This document shows, one piece after another, positions 10,696 through 22,519 of a stretch of DNA of 53,375 bases. Numbering within the stretch: the first letter of the stretch is position 1; every line of letters begins with the position of its first letter. The notes beneath the pieces were generated by a model that was given only the letters and a program-made list of their open reading frames with translations, searched no databases and was not told where the DNA came from. The translations under genes were made by a program, and so were the position numbers. This DNA comes from Candidatus Nanopelagicales bacterium. Lineage in GTDB: Bacteria; Actinomycetota; Actinomycetes; S36-B12; UBA5976. Location of the stretch: NCBI GenBank assembly GCA_030834185.1, contig JAURFT010000005.1, positions 1 through 53,375 of the forward strand, read 5' to 3'.

Positions 10696-12840
10696 CTAGC
10701 GACTAACTGCGCGCAAGCCACTTGGGCTGCGCAAAATCGCAATATCGCCTGCTAAATCGGTGCGCAGCACAACGGCTTGTTGCTCCCAGTTTTGCAGCGT
10801 CTCAGCCGCTGGGTGTCCAAAGCGGTTCTCACCTACTGAAATAATCCCAAATTCAGCACGTGTCCATGCCGCAAAATATTTAGCTTGAAACTTGGAACCA
10901 TGATGCGGCACTAGGGCAACATCAACATCAATATCCAGCAGCTGCATTAACGCCCCTTGGCCAGCAGGCTCTAGATCACCAGTAAATAGAAACTTAAAAT
11001 TTTCCCTCTCAACTAGCAGAATCAAGCTGGCATCATTTTCATTTGTCGATACTGCTGCTGCTTGCGGCCACAGGGTTGTTATTTTTAATTCAGCGAACTG
11101 TATTTGAGTGCCCGCAGTTAAAATTTTGGGCTCAATTCCCTTTTTTGCTGCTAGGAGCTTTACGCTCTCAAACTGATATTTTGGCTCTAAATTAGGCGAG
11201 ATAAATATTTGATCTACGCGGCGATCAGAGATTGCACCAGCAAGACCAGCGGCGTGATCTGCGTGAAAATGAGAGATATAGATTGCCAAAAGGTGGTTGA
11301 TTCCAGCTTTAGCTAAACATTGATTAATTGCAGCAGGATCACCTCCCACATCAAAAAGCACAGCGCTGCTGGGCATTACTGGCACAGCAACTGCAGTCCC
11401 CTGTCCAACATCGCAGGCAATTAGCGCTGCATTTTTTGGTGGCCACCCATCAAACTGTCGAAAACTCGCTACTGCAACAGGCCAAAGCAAGGCAAAGCCA
11501 AGCAGTAAATACAAAGTTATCTTGGCAGCTTGAAATTTAACAATCACTAACACCACTGCAACTATCACTAGAACTAAAACAACTCGATGACTGGGCTGGG
11601 TTAACTTAATTTGCGCACCTGGTAGCGATGAAGTTTTTAAAGCAATCTGAGCGATCAACTCAGCAGGCCAGCTAGTTAAAGCGCTTAGCGGCACTGCAAG
11701 TAATGGATTTATTAATGCCAACAGCGCGGCTATTAACCCTAATACCGTTGTTACAGCAACCAGCGGTGCTGCAATTAGATTAGCCAAAATGGTAACTACC
11801 GGAATAGTTGAGGTCATTACTGCCAGCAGCGGCGCAGTTAACCAAGATGCGGCAACTGTTGCAGCAATAAGTGCGCCAGCTAATTTAAGTGGTGCCCGCC
11901 ACGGAATTGCGCGCAAGATGGCAGGCGCAAACCAGATTAAGCCTGCAGTGGCGGTTGCGCTTAATAAAAACCCCCAATTTAAAAGCAGCCATGGATTAAA
12001 TATACTTAAAACATATATTGCGGCAATTAAAATTTTGCCTGTGCTAATTGCATTTTTAGAGACAAAAGCAAGCAGCGTGATGCTACCCATAGCTGCAGCT
12101 CGCATCACACTGGCATCAAAACCCACAGCTAGCACATAAATTCCAAGTGCGATAACCGCAATTATCACTAAATAATTTCGAGATAACCCAAATAGCGAAA
12201 ATATGGCAATAAATAAACCCAACACAATCGTTACATTGCCGCCGCTAACAGCAGTTAAATGAGCCAACCCAGAGCCGCGCATCGCCACTTCTAATTCAGT
12301 TGATTGGTTTGAGATATCCCCAAGCACCAGCCCTGGCACTAGCGCTGCGCCATTTGGTTGCGCATGGGTCATGGCTAGATGCAAATTGGCGCGAATTTTG
12401 GCAGCAAATTTAAATGCAAGATTGGCATCTGAAACTAGCTCTGGCGCTGATTTAATTTTTAATAAACAACAGCTCCGGTTTTTCTGGCTGGCCTCAATTA
12501 GCTCACCTGTTGCACGCAAAGTTTGGCCACGATAAAAATCAAACTCAGTAGTTTGAAAAGAAGCTGTCGCTGGCACACTTAGCTTGAGTTGATTTGCTGG
12601 TGTGGTGACCTTAATTAATTTAACTGCAACTGAGTGTTGGATTTGTTCTTGATCTGATGCAAAGCGAGCCAGATATTCGCGTGGTTCGCTGCGAAGTTGA
12701 AATTCAAATTCCGTTGGTTTAGTCTCTTGTAATGTTTGATTAACTTGCGCAAACCTCATTGTTTGAATCTGATATGAGGCATAAACAGTTGCAAGATAAA
12801 TTACAATAAAAACCAACCAGCGCAGTTTAGTGCTGGTCAT
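10696..12840 (-). CDS. comEC: ComEC/Rec2 family competence protein
   Basis: GSGLAHLTAVSGGNVTI competence domain plus metallo-beta-lactamase HFHADHAAG and LVPHHGSK motifs. Confidence 0.95.
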   Translation of the reverse strand: MTSTKLRWLVFIVIYLATVYASYQIQTMRFAQVNQTLQETKPTEFEFQLRSEPREYLARFASDQEQIQHSVAVKLIKVTTPANQLKLSVPATASFQTTEFDFYRGQTLRATGELIEASQKNRSCCLLKIKSAPELVSDANLAFKFAAKIRANLHLAMTHAQPNGAALVPGLVLGDISNQSTELEVAMRGSGLAHLTAVSGGNVTIVLGLFIAIFSLFGLSRNYLVIIAVIALGIYVLAVGFDASVMRAAAMGSITLLAFVSKNAISTGKILIAAIYVLSIFNPWLLLNWGFLLSATATAGLIWFAPAILRAIPWRAPLKLAGALIAATVAASWLTAPLLAVMTSTIPVVTILANLIAAPLVAVTTVLGLIAALLALINPLLAVPLSALTSWPAELIAQIALKTSSLPGAQIKLTQPSHRVVLVLVIVAVVLVIVKFQAAKITLYLLLGFALLWPVAVASFRQFDGWPPKNAALIACDVGQGTAVAVPVMPSSAVLFDVGGDPAAINQCLAKAGINHLLAIYISHFHADHAAGLAGAISDRRVDQIFISPNLEPKYQFESVKLLAAKKGIEPKILTAGTQIQFAELKITTLWPQAAAVSTNENDASLILLVERENFKFLFTGDLEPAGQGALMQLLDIDVDVALVPHHGSKFQAKYFAAWTRAEFGIISVGENRFGHPAAETLQNWEQQAVVLRTDLAGDIAILRSPSGLRAVSR

Positions 12841-13412
12841 GAAACAGAGATCTGATCTTTAATCTTGCTGTAGATCGTATTCCCTATGCCAGCTACTTGT
12901 TGAATGTCAGAGATCTGTCGAAATGGGCCATTTTCATCCCGGTGCTGCAAAATTCTGGCAGCAATAACTGGACCAATGCCAGGTAGCTGCTCTAACTGCG
13001 AGCTTGTTGCTAAATTTAAATTTACCTTACCCAATTGGCTCGAATAGTTAGGTTGTAGTTGATGATCGCCAATAATTATCTGCTCCCCATCAAAAAGCAC
13101 TCGAGCTAAGTTCAGATTGATTAGTTTTGCTGCCCGCAGCGGCCCACCTGCAGCGGCAATCGCATCAACAACTCGAGAGCCGGCAGCTAGTTCATAAACA
13201 CCGGCTTTCGCCACATCACCAACTACATGCACAAAAATTGTGGCTACCGGGCTTTGAACTTCAGTAACTACAACTTCAGCAGGCTGCAGCTCTAGCTCAA
13301 CTGGCCTGCCCTGCCACCACAGCACCAACCCAACAGCCACGCTAAGCAGCGAGATGGCAGCTGCATATCTAAATAATCGAGCATCTAGGTTTGGCAGATT
13401 TGGTATTGACAT
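12837..13412 (-). CDS. comEA: ComEA family helix-hairpin-helix DNA-binding protein
   Basis: SLBB-like domain VHVVGDVAKAGVYEL, HhH LNLATSSQLEQLPGIGPVIAARIL; overlaps comEC ATG. Confidence 0.93.
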   Translation of the reverse strand: MSIPNLPNLDARLFRYAAAISLLSVAVGLVLWWQGRPVELELQPAEVVVTEVQSPVATIFVHVVGDVAKAGVYELAAGSRVVDAIAAAGGPLRAAKLINLNLARVLFDGEQIIIGDHQLQPNYSSQLGKVNLNLATSSQLEQLPGIGPVIAARILQHRDENGPFRQISDIQQVAGIGNTIYSKIKDQISVS

Positions 13413-13484
13413 AAAGGCAATAGAGCATGCGGATTAGTGCTGAATTTTAAAATTTGCTTTGGTGTGGAAAACTAACTGGTGAGA

Positions 13485-15956
13485 CTAAATAACTATGTTC
13501 ACCAATTTAGGAGCTCGAACAATAATCTTTTTAATCTCAGCTCCAGCGAGCGAGCTTTGAATTGCAGCATCAGCTAGCGCCAGCTTCTCGAGCTGGGTAT
13601 CGGTGATATCTAGCGGCACATCGATTCGTGACCTTACTTTGCCGCTAACTTGCAGCACACAAACAACTGAATCTGCAATCAACAGCGCCGGATCTACCTG
13701 CAACCAACCTGCTAGCGCAACTGAAGGCTGATGGCCTAAGTTCTCCCACATCTCTTCAGCGGTATATGGCGCAAATAATGAGATTAAAACTGCAGTAGCT
13801 TCGGCGCATTCTCGAACTGCTGGATCAGCAGCGCCGCAGCCGGTATCTATGGCTTTTCGCCCGGCATTAACCAGCTCCATAGCTTTCGCAACTGCCACAT
13901 TGAATCTATAAGTTTCAACTGCTAGTTGCGCTTCGTTAATTAATTTATGAGTAATTTTGCGCAGCTCAAGATCTCCCGTTGCCAGGTCAACATTGGTTGC
14001 TGAACTTACATCTTTACTAAATCGCCAGGCGCGAGCGAGGAATTTTTTTGATCCATGCGGTGATACATCTGCCCAGTCAACATCATCTTCCGGTGGACCG
14101 GCAAAAACCATTGAGAGTCGGATTGCATCAACACCATGCTCATCTAACTCTTGCGATAATTTAACTAAATTACCTCGCGATTTACTCATCGCAGCACCAT
14201 CCATCAAAACCATACCTTGATTAAGCAATCTTGTGAATGGCTCTGTAACCGTCACCATGCCTAAGTCATACATAACTTTGGTAAAAAATCTGGAGTAAAG
14301 TAGATGCAAAATTGCATGCGTTACGCCACCCACATATTGCGCAACTGGCATCCAGGCTTTTGCCAGCTCTGGATCAAAAGGTGCAGTTTCTAAGTTTGGA
14401 TTTAAATAACGCAGAAAATACCAAGACGAATCCACAAATGTATCCATGGTGTCAGCATCTCGCTTAGCTGGCTGATTACATTTTGGGCAGTTGGTATTCA
14501 CCCAGTTTTCAGCAGCGCCAAGCGGGCTTGAGCCTTTTGGAGTTAGGTCTAATCCAGTTGGATCTGGTAGCTCAACGGGCAGCTGCGCTAGCGGCACCGG
14601 AACTTCCCCGCAGGAATTGCAATGCACAATTGGAATCGGGGTGCCCCAATATCGCTGCCGCGAGATTAACCAATCTCGCAGTCGGTAATTTACTGCCGAT
14701 TTACCCAGGCCTTGCGCTGTTAGCTGCTCAGTAATTTTTTCAATTGCAGCAGCTTTTGCCAGGCCGTTTAGATTTCCTGAATTTATTAACTTGCCATCAC
14801 CACTGGTGGCAATAAAAGTTTCAGCAGGATCTGCTTCGCCGGTATCAACTACAGTAATAATTGGCAGTTTAAAAGTTTTGGCGAAATCTAAATCGCGTTG
14901 ATCATGCGCTGGCACCGCCATAATCGCTCCAGTGCCATAATCAGCTAACACATAATCTGAAACATAAATAGGTAGCTTCTCGCCGTTTACTGGATTTATG
15001 GCAAACCGATTTAAAAATAATCCAGTTTTTTCGCGATCAGTTGCAAGTCGCTCAATCTCAGTTGCTTTTTTGGTTTTTTCCAAATACTGCTCAAACTCAG
15101 CAAAATGATCAGAGTCTTTAGCTAGCTCATAAGCTAAATCTGAATCTACTGCAACCACAAAAAATGTCGCACCAAATAACGTGTCAGGTCGAGTTGTGTA
15201 AATAACTACCGGATCAGTTTTGCCTTCAATTTTGAACTGCACTTCAGCGCCAACGCTGCGACCAATCCAATTTCGCTGCATTGTTAAAACTTTATCTGGC
15301 CAAGATCCACTTAGCTGGTCCATATCTGTTAATAATCGATCTGCGTAATCTGTAATTTTAAAATACCACTGCGTTAACTTCTTTTTTGTAACAGCAGAAT
15401 CACAGCGCTCACATAAACCAGCAACTACTTGTTCATTAGCGAGCACCGTCTGACAGCTATTACACCAATTAACATTGCTTGCCTTGCGATAAGCCAAGCC
15501 TTTTTCATACATCTGAAGAAAGAACCATTGATTCCATTTGTAGTACTGCGGGTCTGAGGTAACTAAAACTCGATCCCAATCAAATGAACAGGCATATCGT
15601 CGCATTGATGTTTTTTGGAGCTCGATATTTTCATAAGTCCAACTGCGTGGATTTAAACCACGTTTAATTGCCGCATTTTCAGCCGGCAGCCCAAATGAAT
15701 CCCAACCAATTGGATGCAGCACGTTATAGCCACGCTGCACCCAGTAACGCGCTAACACATCACCTAATGCATATGCCTCAGCATGTCCCATGTGTAAGTC
15801 ACCAGATGGATAAGGAAACATATCCAGCACATATTTTTTAGGTCGATCATCATCTGTACGACCGCTCTTAAACGGCGCTAGTTCATCCCATACTGGCAAC
15901 CACTTCTGCTGAAGTTGCTCTGGCGCTGGGAGCTGCGCGGTGCGGTCGTCGTTCAT
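13485..15956 (-). CDS. leuS: Leucyl-tRNA synthetase
   Basis: [16 protein letters not shown] (HIGH-like), MSKSRGN (KMSKS), large editing domain. Confidence 0.97.
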   Translation of the reverse strand: MNDDRTAQLPAPEQLQQKWLPVWDELAPFKSGRTDDDRPKKYVLDMFPYPSGDLHMGHAEAYALGDVLARYWVQRGYNVLHPIGWDSFGLPAENAAIKRGLNPRSWTYENIELQKTSMRRYACSFDWDRVLVTSDPQYYKWNQWFFLQMYEKGLAYRKASNVNWCNSCQTVLANEQVVAGLCERCDSAVTKKKLTQWYFKITDYADRLLTDMDQLSGSWPDKVLTMQRNWIGRSVGAEVQFKIEGKTDPVVIYTTRPDTLFGATFFVVAVDSDLAYELAKDSDHFAEFEQYLEKTKKATEIERLATDREKTGLFLNRFAINPVNGEKLPIYVSDYVLADYGTGAIMAVPAHDQRDLDFAKTFKLPIITVVDTGEADPAETFIATSGDGKLINSGNLNGLAKAAAIEKITEQLTAQGLGKSAVNYRLRDWLISRQRYWGTPIPIVHCNSCGEVPVPLAQLPVELPDPTGLDLTPKGSSPLGAAENWVNTNCPKCNQPAKRDADTMDTFVDSSWYFLRYLNPNLETAPFDPELAKAWMPVAQYVGGVTHAILHLLYSRFFTKVMYDLGMVTVTEPFTRLLNQGMVLMDGAAMSKSRGNLVKLSQELDEHGVDAIRLSMVFAGPPEDDVDWADVSPHGSKKFLARAWRFSKDVSSATNVDLATGDLELRKITHKLINEAQLAVETYRFNVAVAKAMELVNAGRKAIDTGCGAADPAVRECAEATAVLISLFAPYTAEEMWENLGHQPSVALAGWLQVDPALLIADSVVCVLQVSGKVRSRIDVPLDITDTQLEKLALADAAIQSSLAGAEIKKIIVRAPKLVNIVI

Positions 15957-15993
15957 TTTGGCTAAACCCTAACCAATCAACTAGGCAATCGTT

Positions 15994-16013
15994 GGCTTCT
16001 GTTGAAGCCTTTT
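15994..16013 (+). terminator. Possible small hairpin with T-run between tRNA-Ala and leuS
   Basis: GGCTTC-TGTT-GAAGCC-TTTT on plus strand; short stem, orientation does not fit a plus-strand gene. Confidence 0.25.
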
Positions 16014-16021
16014 CGAGTTTG

Positions 16022-16094
16022 TGGAGCTAAGGGGATTTGAACCCCTGACCCCTTGCATGCCATGCAAGTGCTCTACCAGCTGAGCTATAGCCCC
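16022..16094 (-). tRNA. tRNA-Ala (anticodon GGC); 3' CCA not encoded
   Basis: Reverse complement GGGGCTATAGCTCAGCTGGTAGAGCACTTGCATGGCATGCAAGGGGTCAGGGGTTCAAATCCCCTTAGCTCCA folds as a cloverleaf; loop ATGGCAT. Confidence 0.95.
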
Positions 16095-16125
16095 GAAAAT
16101 GTGATTGAAGCGCCAATCTTAGTGC

Positions 16126-16800
16126 TTAGGCGTCATCGCCAATCGCTGGCTCAGGCAACGAGCCAGCGTTGTATTCGTCTAGTCGCCACTGTTGACCAGC
16201 ATCTAACTGCTCAGTGAGCACGCTCCAGGCGCAGTTAGATAACACACCTAACGCTCCCCAGTTTCCGCGCGGCAGCTGCAACAGCTCAGAGATTCCTGCA
16301 CGGGCAGCGCCACCATGCGTTACCACCAGCAAGGCCTGTCCTAATTGCAGCTCTGCTACATGGTTTTGCACTGATGCAACAAAGCGGTTAGCAACTTCAC
16401 TGCGAGTTTCACCATTGCCGCCAGGTCGAATATCTCCGCTAGTTGACCATGCCGCTAGCGTGAGTGGATCTTCAGCATGAATTTCCGGCCAGGTTCTGCC
16501 CTGCCAAGCGCCGCAATTTGTCTCGCGTAATCCAACATCTTCAGTAACTTGCTGTTTTGTTGACTGCGCAATCAAACTTGCCGTTACTTTTGCGCGCTGC
16601 AAATCACTTGCCACTATTTTGGCAAAATTGATGTTATTTAAAATTTCACCAGCTCGTTTTGCTTGCGCAATACCCACTGAATCTAGCGGTGGATCTTCTT
16701 GACCTTGAAATCTACGCTCAGCATTCCAAGTAGTTCGACCGTGTCGCAAAATCACCACTCGTCTCGTTAGCGGATCACGACGTGATTGAGTAAATACCAT
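16126..16800 (-). CDS. Histidine phosphatase family protein (phosphoglycerate mutase-like)
   Basis: VILRHGRTTWNAERRFQG, LVVTHGGAARAG. Confidence 0.92.
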   Translation of the reverse strand: MVFTQSRRDPLTRRVVILRHGRTTWNAERRFQGQEDPPLDSVGIAQAKRAGEILNNINFAKIVASDLQRAKVTASLIAQSTKQQVTEDVGLRETNCGAWQGRTWPEIHAEDPLTLAAWSTSGDIRPGGNGETRSEVANRFVASVQNHVAELQLGQALLVVTHGGAARAGISELLQLPRGNWGALGVLSNCAWSVLTEQLDAGQQWRLDEYNAGSLPEPAIGDDA

Positions 16801-16822
16801 TAGTTAGCCACCTAGATTTCTA

Positions 16823-17197
16823 TTAACGCTGATCAACTGCAACTAAATCCAGTTCAACTTCTGGACAGTCTCGCCAAAGTCGCTCAAGATCATAAAAAAT
16901 TCGCTCTTCAACATGCTGAATATGCACAATTACATCATTAAAATCAAGCAGCACCCAACGACCTTCAGCGATGCCTTCGGTTTGAACTGATTTAATATTT
17001 TCTTCAGCTAACTTTTCACTAATTGCATCTGCAATACTTCGAACTTGTCGATCATTTGCAGCAGTTACGATTAAGAAGATATCTGCTAACGGGAAAACAT
17101 CTGATACATCAATTGCCACAATCTGGGTGCCAAGCTTGTCGGCTGCTGCTTGACCGGCAAGTTGCGCTAATTTCAATGCGCTAATTGATGCACTCAC
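16823..17197 (-). CDS. rsfS: Ribosome silencing factor RsfS
   Basis: [37 protein letters not shown]. Confidence 0.95.
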   Translation of the reverse strand: MSASISALKLAQLAGQAAADKLGTQIVAIDVSDVFPLADIFLIVTAANDRQVRSIADAISEKLAEENIKSVQTEGIAEGRWVLLDFNDVIVHIQHVEERIFYDLERLWRDCPEVELDLVAVDQR

Positions 17198-17841
17198 AAA
17201 ATACCTGCTGATTGTGGATCTGGATTTTTATCTGCATCTAAATAGAGTCGATGTTTTTTGATGTAGAACGAAACGCCATCTGGCACGATGTAGCGAATAG
17301 GTTCACTCTTTGCTACCCGCGCGCGAACATCAGTTGAGGATATTGCTAGTGCTGGAATCTCCATTAACGTGATTGCTTCAGATGGCAACCCTGGATTCTG
17401 TAAATTATGGCCTGGTCTAGTAACTCCAATTAAATGTGCCATCTCAACAACTGCCTCATGATCTCGCCAAGTTAAAATTTTTGACAACGCATCAGCTCCA
17501 GTTATAAAAAATAGTTCTAACTCAGCACCAAACTGGAGACGCAGATCTTTAAGTGTATCTACTGTAAAAGTAGGTCCAGGTCGCTCAATATCTACTCGGC
17601 TAACTTCAAATCGAGCATCTGCTGCAGTTGCAATGACAGTCATTAAATACCGATGTTCCGCATCGGTCACATTGTGCTGCTCTTTTTGCCACGGTTGTCC
17701 AGTTGGCACAAAGAGCACCTGATCTAAATTGAAGCGGTGCGCAACCTCTGACGCTGCAACTAAGTGGCCATTATGGATTGGATCGAAAGTGCCGCCCATG
17801 ATTCCAAGGCGTTTGGTCCTTGGATCAAGCGAATAGGCCAT
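17194..17841 (-). CDS. nadD: Nicotinate-nucleotide adenylyltransferase
   Basis: [34 protein letters not shown]. Confidence 0.96.
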   Translation of the reverse strand: MAYSLDPRTKRLGIMGGTFDPIHNGHLVAASEVAHRFNLDQVLFVPTGQPWQKEQHNVTDAEHRYLMTVIATAADARFEVSRVDIERPGPTFTVDTLKDLRLQFGAELELFFITGADALSKILTWRDHEAVVEMAHLIGVTRPGHNLQNPGLPSEAITLMEIPALAISSTDVRARVAKSEPIRYIVPDGVSFYIKKHRLYLDADKNPDPQSAGIL

Positions 17842-17978
17842 TAACGATCCTTATTCATTCGAGTGATAGCAATAGCTAAAGCTGAAAACACAACCATGGC
17901 TGCGATTCCGTATTGCAGCGGCGTCCAAGGCAGCTCATAAACAACTTTCTCACCTGAGCTCAGTATTAACTCTTTCAT
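17841..17978 (-). CDS. 45-aa single-pass membrane microprotein, coupled to nadD
   Basis: Not in the ORF track (below length cutoff): [55 protein letters not shown] upstream; TAATG overlap with the nadD start. Confidence 0.8.
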   Translation of the reverse strand: MKELILSSGEKVVYELPWTPLQYGIAAMVVFSALAIAITRMNKDR

Positions 17979-17999
17979 GCACTCTCCTTTTAGCTAATC

Positions 18000-19271
18000 T
18001 TAATTGCGAACTTGTCCAGTGCCAGTAACTACATACTTAATGGCTGTAAGTTCATTGAGCCCCATAGGTCCCCTGGCATGTAACTTCTGGGTTGAGATGC
18101 CAATCTCTGCGCCAAACCCAAACTCGCCGCCATCCACAAACCTGGTGGAGGCATTAATCACAATCGCAGCCGCATCAAGTTCATTTGCAAATCTGGCTGC
18201 GTTTTCAGCATTAGTAGTCACGATTGCTTCCGTATGCCCGGTGGAATACTTTTTAATATGCGCAATTGCATCATCAAATGAATCCACAATTCCTGCAGCC
18301 AGATCTAAGCTGTAATACTCCTGGTGCCAATCTGCTTCAGTTACATCTGAAAATTCAATTCCTGCAGGCTCTGCATATTTTTTAACTAAATCATCACCAT
18401 GAATTATGACTTTTTTGGCTTTAAGCGCAGCTAGTAATTTTGGCATTACGCTAGCTGCAGCAGCTTTATGAACTAAAAGTGTTTCAGCCGCATTACACAC
18501 ACTCACCCGCTGAGTTTTTGAATTTAAAACAATATCAATTGCCATCTCAACATCTAATTGTTCATCAAGATATACATGGCAATTTCCAACCCCTGTTTCA
18601 ATAACTGGCACAATTGAATTAGTTACCACCGATTCAATTAAGCCAGCACTGCCGCGAGGAATCACCACATCAACTAAACCGCGCGCTTGAATCAAATGCG
18701 TAACTGCTTCATGCGATTTACCTGGGACTTTGACAATGCAATCTGCTGGTAATTTTGCTGCAACTAAGGCATCTCGTAATACATTTACTAATACTTCATT
18801 TGTTCGATCCCCAGTAGAGCTACCTCGAAGCAGCGCAACATTTCCACTTTTCAAACAAAGCGCAGCAGCATCAACTGTGACATTTGGCCTGGCTTCATAA
18901 ATCATGGCAATCACGCCAAGCGGAACCCGACGTTGTTCAAACTTAAGCCCGTTTGGCATCTCCCAGGTTTTTAACACTACTCCGATTGGATCTGGCAATT
19001 CAATTAATTCCAGCACCGCAGCTGAGATTGCTGCAATTCGATCAGGAGTGAGGGTTAAGCGATCAATTAATGCTGGTGCAATTTTTTCAGTTTCTGCTTG
19101 CGCTATATCTAACTGATTTATCTTTACAATCTCATCAGTTCGATCAATCAAGGCCTTAGCAATTAGTTGTAGTGCCTGATTTTTCTGCGCAGTTGATGCG
19201 ATCGCCAACGCCCCGGCTGCAGCTTTCGCGGCAGTTGCAGCTTGCAGCACTGCAGCTTTAATCTCGCTCAT
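18000..19271 (-). CDS. proA: Glutamate-5-semialdehyde dehydrogenase
   Basis: YEARPNVTVDAAALCLKSGNVALLRG, VETGVGNCHVYLD; overlaps proB. Confidence 0.97.
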   Translation of the reverse strand: MSEIKAAVLQAATAAKAAAGALAIASTAQKNQALQLIAKALIDRTDEIVKINQLDIAQAETEKIAPALIDRLTLTPDRIAAISAAVLELIELPDPIGVVLKTWEMPNGLKFEQRRVPLGVIAMIYEARPNVTVDAAALCLKSGNVALLRGSSTGDRTNEVLVNVLRDALVAAKLPADCIVKVPGKSHEAVTHLIQARGLVDVVIPRGSAGLIESVVTNSIVPVIETGVGNCHVYLDEQLDVEMAIDIVLNSKTQRVSVCNAAETLLVHKAAAASVMPKLLAALKAKKVIIHGDDLVKKYAEPAGIEFSDVTEADWHQEYYSLDLAAGIVDSFDDAIAHIKKYSTGHTEAIVTTNAENAARFANELDAAAIVINASTRFVDGGEFGFGAEIGISTQKLHARGPMGLNELTAIKYVVTGTGQVRN

Positions 19272-20410
19272 GGCTTAAGGCTATTGGATGGGTCATCAAG
19301 CAGCACAAGATCATCTCGATGAACTGCAGGTCGAGCAAATTCTTCACCCATAACTTGAGCTAATTGCGCTGTGGATTTACCCATCATCTGCAATAAATCA
19401 TCACTGCCAAAACTTGCCAGCCCCCTAGCCACGCTGACCCCTTGCGCAGTAACTACATCAATGGGTTCACCAGCATCAAAAGCGCCAACAACTTCGGTTA
19501 CACCTGCAGCTAGCAGTGATGCGCCACGATCTTTAAGCGCCGCAACTGCGCCAGCATCAATTACAACTTTGCCACGAGCAACTGAGGCGTGCGCTAACCA
19601 AAGTGATCTTGCGCTGTTATTGATAGTGCTGGCATGAAATAACGTGCCAATTGATTCGCCAGCTAAAGCTGCAGCTAGCTGATCAACATGGCAGATTAAA
19701 GTTGGCACACCGCCAGAAGCTGCAATTGCTGCAGCCTCCAGCTTGCTTCGCATCCCACCGCTGCCAACTTTTGATCTTTGGTTGGTATCAATTCCAAGCG
19801 CTTCAAAATCAGCAAGTGACTCAAGTTCAGCAATTCGATTACTTGCAGGATCTGCAGGAGACCCATCCATAAGTCCGGCCACATCGGTTAAAATTAAAAA
19901 TGCATCTGCGTCAACTAAATGAGTTACTAGTGCTGCAATTCGATCATTGTCGCCATATTTCAGCTCGGCAGTAGCAACTACATCGTTCTCATTAACTATT
20001 GGCAGCACCTTAAGTTGCAACAGCGCTTCAAAAGTTTGTTTTGCATTTCGATAGTTGCTGCGTCTAGTGATGTCTTCTTGGGTCAACAGCACCTGACCTA
20101 CAGCAAAACCTTGCGCTGCAGCCGCTGCTGCATATTGCGCAATTAACAAACCTTGTCCAATGCTTGCAGCTGCTTGCTGCTGGGCTAAATCTGTTGGTCG
20201 AGTGGTTAATTTAAGCGCTGGCAAACCTGCTGCTACTGCGCCGCTGGAAACTAAAACTACCTGCACCGAGTTTGCCTGCGCTGCAGCAATGGCCGCAATG
20301 ATGCTTTGAACTCGTTCAATATTTAAGCCGCCACCAGCTGAAGTAAGTGAGGATGAACCAACTTTAATCACTAAGCGCTTAGCGCTTACTATTTCAGCTC
20401 GACTGCTCAT
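19268..20410 (-). CDS. proB: Glutamate 5-kinase
   Basis: [23 protein letters not shown]-terminal PUA domain; start set at MSSRAEIV overlapping the obg stop. Confidence 0.95.
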   Translation of the reverse strand: MSSRAEIVSAKRLVIKVGSSSLTSAGGGLNIERVQSIIAAIAAAQANSVQVVLVSSGAVAAGLPALKLTTRPTDLAQQQAAASIGQGLLIAQYAAAAAAQGFAVGQVLLTQEDITRRSNYRNAKQTFEALLQLKVLPIVNENDVVATAELKYGDNDRIAALVTHLVDADAFLILTDVAGLMDGSPADPASNRIAELESLADFEALGIDTNQRSKVGSGGMRSKLEAAAIAASGGVPTLICHVDQLAAALAGESIGTLFHASTINNSARSLWLAHASVARGKVVIDAGAVAALKDRGASLLAAGVTEVVGAFDAGEPIDVVTAQGVSVARGLASFGSDDLLQMMGKSTAQLAQVMGEEFARPAVHRDDLVLLDDPSNSLKP

Positions 20411-21788
20411 CAAAATCATCCTCAACTAGACCAAAATCAGCTTCGTCTAATCTTCTATCAGTGCCGCGCGGACCAGCGGTTGGCTCGCCGGCAACAATGC
20501 TTGGCACCCAATCAAAAATCACACCATCATCTTGGTTGCCAATAATTACTTCAGCTCCAGCTTTGGCACCAAGTTTGGTCAACTCAGATTCAACACCAAG
20601 CCGAGCTAATCGATCAGCTAAATAGCCAACTGCTTCTTCGTTGGTGAAATCTGTCTGTTTAACCCAGCGCTCTGGTCGCGCTCCAGTAACGACAAAACGA
20701 TCTCCAGATTTGCTTACCTTAAAGCCAGTGTCATCAACAGCAGCAGGTCGAATCACAATTCGAGTTCGCTCTGGAGCTGCTGTAGCTGCTTTTAATTGCA
20801 CCAACATCTCACCTAAGGTCAGTAACAATTCTCGCAAACCTGATTTTGTAACAGATGAAACTTTAAAAACTCGAAGTCCCAGCTGTTTGAAATGCGCTTC
20901 TACCATTTCAGCTAGCACTAGGCCGTCGGGAATATCTGTTTTATGAAGCACCACAACTCGAGGCTTATCAGTAAGGCCGCCATATGCTGCAAGTTCAGCT
21001 TCAATCACTTCATAATCTTTAATTGGATCGCGATCCATCTCAAGAGTGGCGGTATCAATGACATGCACCAACACAGCGCAGCGCTCAATATGTCGTAAAA
21101 ACTCCAGTCCCAGTCCTTTACCGCTGCTAGCGCCTGGAATTAACCCTGGCACATCTGCAATTGTGTATGAATATGAATCAATTCCAACTACACCAAGATT
21201 AGGAACTAACGTTGTAAAAGGGTAATCGGCAATTTTTGGGCGAGCAGCAGATGCCGATGCAATCAAACTAGATTTTCCAGCACTTGGAAATCCAACCAAG
21301 GCAGCATCCGCTACAGATTTAAGTTCCAGCACAAAATCACCAGTGCTACCTGGCTCACCTCGCAGTGCGAAGCCAGGTGCTTTACGGCGACTTGAAGACA
21401 GCGCAGCATTTCCCAATCCACCACGGCCACCTTGGAGCATCGCAAATCGAGTTCCATTGCCAACTAGATCAATAATAAATTCGCCAGCTTTAGTTGTAAC
21501 CACAGTGCCATCTGGAACTTTGAGAATTAAATCTTCGCCATCTGAACCATTTTTAAAATCACCTTGACCAGCTTTACCGTTGGTAGCTAAATAATGTGGT
21601 CGATGATGAAACTCAATCAGCGTATTTACTGAGTTATCGACAACTAAAATTACATCTCCGCCGCGACCGCCATTGCCACCATCAGGGCCTGCTAGTGGAC
21701 GGAATTTTTCTCTTTTTACTGATGAACAACCATCGCCACCTTTTCCAGCTGACACATGCAGCACAACGCGATCAACAAACGTTGTCAT
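20394..21788 (-). CDS. obg: GTPase Obg/CgtA
   Basis: [37 protein letters not shown]. Confidence 0.97.
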   Translation of the reverse strand: MTTFVDRVVLHVSAGKGGDGCSSVKREKFRPLAGPDGGNGGRGGDVILVVDNSVNTLIEFHHRPHYLATNGKAGQGDFKNGSDGEDLILKVPDGTVVTTKAGEFIIDLVGNGTRFAMLQGGRGGLGNAALSSSRRKAPGFALRGEPGSTGDFVLELKSVADAALVGFPSAGKSSLIASASAARPKIADYPFTTLVPNLGVVGIDSYSYTIADVPGLIPGASSGKGLGLEFLRHIERCAVLVHVIDTATLEMDRDPIKDYEVIEAELAAYGGLTDKPRVVVLHKTDIPDGLVLAEMVEAHFKQLGLRVFKVSSVTKSGLRELLLTLGEMLVQLKAATAAPERTRIVIRPAAVDDTGFKVSKSGDRFVVTGARPERWVKQTDFTNEEAVGYLADRLARLGVESELTKLGAKAGAEVIIGNQDDGVIFDWVPSIVAGEPTAGPRGTDRRLDEADFGLVEDDFDEQSS

Positions 21789-21807
21789 TGCTGCCTCCTA
21801 GCTAGAT

Positions 21808-21842
21808 AAAATAAAAACGGAGCGAGCCAAAGCCCGCTCCGT
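21808..21842 (-). terminator. Rho-independent terminator downstream of rpmA
   Basis: Minus strand ACGGAGCGGGC-TTTG-GCTCGCTCCGT followed by TTTTTATTTT; 11-bp stem with one G-U. Confidence 0.9.
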
Positions 21843-21865
21843 CGCGAAAATCGAAGTTGCTTAAA

Positions 21866-22114
21866 TTATGCAAGTACGTTGATAACTCGGCGACCACGTG
21901 CGGTGCCAAATTCAACTTTGCCTGCAGCTAAAGCAAACAAGGTGTCATCTTTTCCGCGACCAACATTTTGGCCCGGGTGAAAGTGAGTGCCGCGCTGACG
22001 AACCAAAATCTCGCCTGCGCCAACTTCTTGACCACCAAAACGCTTAACGCCAAGACGCTGAGCATTTGAGTCGCGACCGTTACGGGTGCTGGAAACGCCT
22101 TTTTTGGATGCCAT
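21866..22114 (-). CDS. rpmA: 50S ribosomal protein L27
   Basis: [28 protein letters not shown]. Confidence 0.98.
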   Translation of the reverse strand: MASKKGVSSTRNGRDSNAQRLGVKRFGGQEVGAGEILVRQRGTHFHPGQNVGRGKDDTLFALAAGKVEFGTARGRRVINVLA

Positions 22115-22118
22115 TTGG

Positions 22119-22430
22119 TTACTTCCCTGCGCTAATTCCGGTAACTCGTAGTCGAGTTAGATCTTGACGATGACCTAGTCGACGGCGATAACCAGTTTTG
22201 TTCTTGTATTTTAAAATTATGATTTTCTTGCCACGCTCTTCAGCTAGTACTTCAGCTTTCACGCTAGCTTTTGCAGCAGCATCGCCGGTAACAACAGCAT
22301 CACCATCTACCAACATGATTACTGGCAGCTCAATAGAAGCGCCTGGCTTATCAGTTAGTCGGTTTACCAACAGCACGTCGCCAACTGCGACTTTCTCCTG
22401 GCGACCACTGGTCTTTACTACTGCGTACAT
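22119..22430 (-). CDS. rplU: 50S ribosomal protein L21
   Basis: [41 protein letters not shown]. Confidence 0.97.
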   Translation of the reverse strand: MYAVVKTSGRQEKVAVGDVLLVNRLTDKPGASIELPVIMLVDGDAVVTGDAAAKASVKAEVLAEERGKKIIILKYKNKTGYRRRLGHRQDLTRLRVTGISAGK

Positions 22431-22496
22431 GATGTGTTTCCTGACTTCATTCAGCTGGCTATTGCACCAAGGCCGAAGGCGTAGATTACTTCATAC

Positions 22497-22511
22497 CCGC
22501 CCATGGGGCGG
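22497..22511 (-). other. GC-rich hairpin between rne and rplU
   Basis: CCGCCC-ATG-GGGCGG inverted repeat just after the rne stop. Confidence 0.5.
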
Positions 22512-22519
22512 AATCCCCC

